A stretch of 7,195 nt of DNA, from positions 1 through 7,195 of the forward strand of contig RFIZ01000276.1 of assembly GCA_003695105.1 (NCBI GenBank), given 5' to 3'. Below are positions 1 to 4,200 of the stretch, piece after piece (within the stretch, counting starts at the first letter, position 1; the number at the start of each line of letters is the position of its first letter). The translations under genes and the position numbers were made by a program. A model generated the notes under the pieces. It ran no database searches. It saw nothing but the letters and a program-made list of their open reading frames with translations, and was not told where the DNA came from. The stretch is from Fidelibacterota bacterium. Lineage in GTDB: Bacteria > Fidelibacterota > Marinisomatia > Marinisomatales > J089.

Positions 1-189
1 ACCTCCCATACCACCGACGCCAAAATTTTCCAGGTTGTCCAGAACAACAGCGACGGATTGGTGAAGGTGAACGATGCCAACGGGAATACGAGCGTTCAAC
101 TGGACGGCTATTCCGGGGGCTCCAGCTTTGTGATGTCCAAGTTGGGTGTCGGCACGTCCTCCCCTCAGGATGCCCTGCAAGTTAATGGG
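1..189 (+). repeat. Stalk repeat, copy 1
   Basis: A 63-residue unit running from TSHTTDAKIF to ALQVNG. It pairs with a second unit at 418-609. Of the first 40 aligned residues 22 are identical, including DAKIFQV, ND, QL and GYS. The unit ends in the LGVGTSSP turn common in S74-type fibre stalks. It touches the window edge, so more copies may lie upstream. Confidence 0.8.
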
Positions 190-1140
190 GGTGCCTTGTT
201 AAAAGACCGTCTGCGGCTGATGCGTACTTCCGGACCCAATTATGTGGATTTCAACAGCGGACAGAATCTGGTTTTCCGATCAATCGACACGACCGACGCC
301 AACGCCGCCACCCGGATGATCATCCAGACCAATGGCAACATCGGGGTGAATAACACGGCTCCCGATGCCAAACTCTCCGTGGATGCCGACGCCGACGGTG
401 ATTTGATCAACGTCCATACATCCTACACCTCGGATGCAAAGATATTTCAGGTTTATCAATCAGGAACTAACGGGTACCTGCGCCTGAATGATGGGTTTGG
501 AAACAATATCATTCAATTAGCCGGGTATTCCCAGGGCAGCTCGTATTTTTATAATTCCAATGTTGGAATTGGCACAACGAGTCCGGCAACAAAATTAGAT
601 ATCGAAGACAGTGCCGATCCCGTCGTCAGGATGGGACGCGCGGACGGGACGTACTGGAATCAAAAAGTCACGGGAAACAACAGTTTTAATTACCAGCTCC
701 AGTATAACGGCTCCACCTTTTTTGAAATGCATGGCGACGGAGGCGGCTGGATGCAAGGAAGTTTGGCCCAGAATAGTGACCGCCGCTTAAAAAGGAATAT
801 TGAGACCATTCCATCCGCGTTGAAGACCATTTCTCAGCTACGCGGTGTGAAGTATCAATGGCGGCAGGACGAATTTCCCAATCGTCATTTTGATGCAAAA
901 ACTCACCTGGGCTTCGTGGCACAGGAAATTGAAAGGGTTCTTCCTGAACTTGTATCAGAAGGAAGTGACGGGTATAAATCGGTCACGTACAATGGGATCA
1001 TGCCTATCCTGGTCGAAGCGGTAAAAGAACAACAGCAGCAAATCGAAACCCTTCAGGCGCAAAATGAAGCTTTGGCCGAATCACTCCGGCAAATCCAGGC
1101 TCAGTTGAATCAACTCATGGAAGGTTCGGGAACCAGATAA
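1..1140 (+). CDS. Fibre protein with C-terminal peptidase S74 chaperone (5' partial)
   Basis: The frame is open from the first base, so the gene begins upstream; 379 residues are visible before the TAA. A TTG at 58 could be taken as a start, but the 19 codons before it match a second copy of the same repeat, so it is internal. Residues 1-203 are stalk: beta-rich repeats closing in turns such as LGVGTSSP and VGIGTTSP. Residues 259-340 match the S74 family (tail-fibre/endosialidase chaperone): SDRRLK at 259-264, LGFVAQEIERVLPELV at 303-318 and KSVTYNGIMPILVEAV at 326-341. Known S74 domains help a trimeric beta fibre fold and then cut themselves off at the conserved serine. A coiled coil (about 341-375) ends the protein. 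In free-living FCB bacteria such proteins are usually secreted or surface fibres rather than phage parts, and no phage gene is seen here. The family call is firm; the ligand and location are inferred. Confidence 0.93.
   Translation, partial: TSHTTDAKIFQVVQNNSDGLVKVNDANGNTSVQLDGYSGGSSFVMSKLGVGTSSPQDALQVNGGALLKDRLRLMRTSGPNYVDFNSGQNLVFRSIDTTDANAATRMIIQTNGNIGVNNTAPDAKLSVDADADGDLINVHTSYTSDAKIFQVYQSGTNGYLRLNDGFGNNIIQLAGYSQGSSYFYNSNVGIGTTSPATKLDIEDSADPVVRMGRADGTYWNQKVTGNNSFNYQLQYNGSTFFEMHGDGGGWMQGSLAQNSDRRLKRNIETIPSALKTISQLRGVKYQWRQDEFPNRHFDAKTHLGFVAQEIERVLPELVSEGSDGYKSVTYNGIMPILVEAVKEQQQQIETLQAQNEALAESLRQIQAQLNQLMEGSGTR
418..609 (+). repeat. Stalk repeat, copy 2
   Basis: A 64-residue unit from TSYTSDAKIF to KLDIED, homologous to bases 1-189 with a one-residue length difference before the VGIGTTSP turn. 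Between the copies lies a different stretch (RLMRTSGPNYVDFNSGQNL through NNTAPDAKLSV) that ends in a weaker version of the same turn, so the stalk alternates two unit types. By hand count, bases 421-600 average about 42% GC against about 50% in sampled lines from the first 300 bases. Confidence 0.8.
775..792 (+). other. Predicted S74 self-cleavage site (Ser-Asp-Arg-Arg-Leu-Lys)
   Basis: Codons 259-264 of the visible protein read SDRRLK. In characterised endosialidase tail spikes a conserved serine and a lysine five residues later form the self-cleavage dyad. Here Ser259 and Lys264 keep that spacing, and the motif is followed by NIE as is usual. The chaperone is therefore predicted to be active and to release itself from the folded trimer. 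This is inferred from the motif. Confidence 0.75.
1021..1125 (+). other. C-terminal coiled coil of the S74 protein
   Basis: Residues 341-375 form a regular heptad pattern. Core positions are V341, Q344, I348, L351, N355, L358, L362, I365, L369 and L372, alternating 3 and 4 apart, with Gln-rich surface positions. Trimeric coiled coils at the end of S74 domains are usual and are thought to bring three chains together before the fibre folds. The polar N355 in the core suggests a defined register. Confidence 0.8.
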
Positions 1141-1184
1141 AACACCTCCGGACCTTCTATGAACCTTAACACAGCGAGTTTCTC
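1141..1184 (+). promoter_or_regulatory. 44-bp spacer with possible 9-codon leader (1159-1188)
   Basis: No AGGAGG-like ribosome site and no Bacteroidota TAnnTTTG promoter box lie before the ATG at 1185. The only weak purine run is GCGAG, about 8 bases upstream. An ATG at 1159 opens nine codons (MNLNTASFS) and stops at TGA 1186-1188, overlapping the next start as ATGA, which could allow coupled translation. AAGGTTC at 1121-1127 is an exact inverted match to GAACCTT at 1161-1167, but no T tract follows. I see no real terminator, so read-through from the upstream gene is plausible. The leader could be chance. Confidence 0.25.
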
Positions 1185-1250
1185 ATGAATAAACGATTCA
1201 ACTTTTTGCTTCTGGTCGGATGTGTTGCGATCGGATCCTTTGCCGGAGCT
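1185..1250 (+). other. Signal peptide
   Basis: Residues 1-22 have a basic start (NKR), a hydrophobic core (FLLLVGCVAIGSF) and an Ala-Gly-Ala before Gln23, giving a good signal peptidase I site after Ala22. LVGC at 10-13 matches a lipobox on paper, but the hydrophobic stretch continues past Cys13, so ordinary Sec export is preferred over a lipoprotein. Confidence 0.85.
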
Positions 1251-4200
1251 CAGGTCCAGTGTGATCCGGAATATTCCATATCCAATTTCACCGTCGTCAA
1301 TGGAGCGATGAGCGGTTCCAATGACCTCAACCGACTCCAGCTCAACGCGATAGGTTCGGATGCCGGAACCACACCCGCCTACCAGGGAGATCACAGCCTG
1401 GCTTCCGGTTTCTGGGGGTATTACAATACGGAACCTTTCGCACCGCGGGTCACGGCCTCCGACGGTGATTTCCAGGACCGGATCGAAGTGTCCTGGGACA
1501 TCATCGATGACAATCTGGGGGCGCCTGTCAGCGGGTCGCTGGCGAAAGTCTACCGCAACGGTTCTCTATTGACCACCGTTCCCCTCAGCCAAACCACCTA
1601 CCAGGATTTTAACGTATTCCCGGGGGAATTTTACAATTACGAGGTGGTCGTGGAAAACGACCTGGGAGAAAGTTACCGCGCCGGGGATGTGGGTTTTCTC
1701 AATCCCAACGGCCTGATCATGGGAACAGTCAAAACCATGAACCAGGTGCCGGTCCCGGACGTGGAAGTGCGACTCTCTCCCAATCTGGGACTGGCACTGG
1801 ATTTCAACGGCACCACTGATTTTGTCACTTTCGATTCCCTGTCCGTGATTCCCGTGGACACCACGTACACGATCGAAGGTTGGTTCCGGGCTTATCCCGA
1901 CTTCACGGAACAAACCCTGTTCGCCGCCACCGACATTGGTCATCTTTCGGACCGGTCCTATATCCGGATCGCCCTGAACGCCGACGGGCAGTTGCAATAC
2001 ACTCACCGATCCGTGGCCGGCAGTGCCACGTTCGATGAACTGACATCTCTCCCGGCCGTGAATGACCTGACCTGGCACCATTTTGCCGCCGTGAACGACG
2101 GAGTCGTCATGCAACTCTACCTGGACGGTGATCCGGTGGGGGATCCCTTGCCCACTACGCCTCTTCGGGCCGATGTCAACGTGAGTTTTGGAAAAAACAA
2201 TCCTCAGAGTGACACCCAGTTCTACCATGGTCGTCTGGACGACTTCCGTTTCTGGACCGTGGCCCGGAGCCAGGAAGAGGTGCGCTTGAACGATCAACAC
2301 ACTCTTAACGGCGAAGAGGCCGGCCTCTATGCCTATTGGAAATTTGATGAAGTCCTGGGGGAGAAAATCTTCGATCTGACGGCCCACGATATCGACGGGT
2401 ATGTTTGTGGTCTGGAACGGACGGAATTGCACGCTCCGGTCTATGTGAGCGGTATTACAGACGCCACCGGCTCCTATCTCATCAAGGGCATTTATTACGG
2501 CTCCGGCACCACCTTTACCGTGATGCCCTCCAAAGAAACACCCATCGGGACGGCCCTGGAATTCGACGGGATGGACGATTATATTCTGTTTCCCTACCAA
2601 CGTTTGGATCTGACGGCGGGGTATACTCTGGAATGCTGGCTCAAGACAACGGCTGCGACCGATCAGACCTTGGTGGCAGCGGTGGATCCGGCGGATAACA
2701 GCGATCAACTCGTGGTGGATATTTCCGTTGACGGAACCCTTCGGGTCACCCAGGGCGCTACGGTGGTGAATTCATCCATCGCAGTGAACGATGCCTTCTG
2801 GCATCATGTGGCCGTGACCCAAGACGGAACCACAGTCACATTGTATATCGATGGGAATGTGGCTGCCTCCGCAGGAGCGACGCCGGTGACCACGTTGTCG
2901 GAAATCGTGATCGGACGCCGCGCTCCCGCTGTGAGCAGTGCATATTTTCACGGCAAACTGGATGAGGTCCGGGTCTGGGATTCCGCCCGAACCGAGGCCC
3001 AGATCGAGGGCACCATGTCTCAGGTGTTGCACGGCGACGAGGTTGGTCTGGTGGATTACTGGAAATTCAACGAAGGGTTTGGTGATAATATCGCCGACCA
3101 GACCGCGACCGGCATGAACGGCACCCTGTTCAATATGGGCGACTCCTCCTGGGTAGAGGACATCCCGCTGGATGAATATTTCACCCATTATTTCGATGTC
3201 GAGAGTCGGCAGGCCACCCTGAATCCCAGCAACACGTCCGTGGACCGGGTGGATTTCACCGATCTGGCCACGGTTTCGGTTACCGGCTATGTCCGGTATG
3301 AAAATTCTTCCTGCTTTGCCGAAGGGGTGGAAATCCTGGTGGACGGAGAATCCGCTTTTCCTCCCATCTATACCGATGCCACCGGACGGTTTTTGGCCGA
3401 ATTCGAACCGGGTCGCTCCGGCGCTATCTTAACACCCGTCCTGGAAGGGCATACATTCGTTCCCACTTTCATCGAACTGCCCACCCTGAATGCACCCTTG
3501 TCCGGATTGGTGATCACCGATAAGAAGAAAAACAGCTTCAGCGGAAAAGTAGTCGGTGGGAAGTGTCAGGTTCCCATTACCCCGTCCCAGGGACAGATTG
3601 AAGTGCATATCGCCAGCGTCAGCGGTTGCATCGATACCATGGTCGTGCCCGATGTCAATACGGGAGAATTTCTGGTAGAGAACCTGCCGCCACTGATCTA
3701 CAATGTTACCGTGGATCATCCCGATCCGGCTATCGATCAGTTTTTCACCGGCGATACCGTATCGCTGGTGGATGGCGACGCGTCCATGGACTTTGTGTAC
3801 CGCGCCCCTCCGGAAGTGGTGATTTCCGGATTCCATACTGATTCCTGCGGAAACAGGATTGTCGGGGAACTGGAAGTGTATACCTTTGATATCGACGTAT
3901 TCGAATCCTACTCCAACGCCGGGGTCATCCAAACCTGTCCGGTGGATACGGGACTCCTGACGGTCACCGACTATATTGGTGATGCGTCCGATTCCACCTA
4001 CCGCTTTGTGGACGGACATGCCACCTGGACCCATAAAGCCGGATATCCCAATATCCTGGGCGGTGGGGATCATCCTTTCCGGAAAAACATCCAGGTCGTG
4101 GCGGAAGTCACGGAAACCGGAGAACAGGTCACCGCCACGGAATGGGCCATCGTTTTGGGAAATCGTCCCCGGAACTCGGTCTTTACGACAACCACGCCGG

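Larger units (their letters stand above)
1722..3263 (+). other. Regulatory-like beta sandwich split by two LamG domains
   Basis: Three separated pieces together look like one carboxypeptidase-regulatory-like domain. The first strands are GTVKTMNQVPVPDVEVRL (180-197). The middle is SGITDATGSYLIKGI followed by TTFTVMPSKE (422-451). The last is HYFDVESRQATLNPSN through VDFTD (668-693). In an uninterrupted domain these would follow one another as a G-x-V start, a D-x-x-G-x-Y turn, a PSK loop and a final F-P-x-x-R strand. LamG domains occupy both gaps. The reconstruction rests on motif order alone. Confidence 0.6.

Noticed and set aside
58..60. TTG as the start of the first gene.
   Set aside because: The frame is open to base 1 and the preceding 19 codons belong to a repeat matched at 418.
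1..1140. Prophage tail-fibre gene, based on the S74 domain.
   Set aside because: No phage structural, lysis or integrase gene is nearby, the neighbour is a secreted giant protein, and S74 proteins are common in bacterial chromosomes.
1121..1167. Rho-independent terminator from the AAGGTTC/GAACCTT inverted repeat, or from GGTTCGGGAACC at 1123-1134.
   Set aside because: The arms are short, one overlaps the coding end, the loop is either too long or too small, and no T tract follows.
1212..1223. Lipobox LVGC suggesting a lipoprotein.
   Set aside because: The cysteine would be at residue 13, and hydrophobic residues continue to a good AGA cleavage site at 20-22.
1566..2708. A 380-codon open frame on the - strand, with similar ones at 2772-3188, 3429-4073, 5088-5447 and 6399-7094.
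   Set aside because: All lie exactly in codon register with the + strand gene and arise because it avoids TTA, CTA and TCA codons. The sense frame has clear domains and the antisense products show none.
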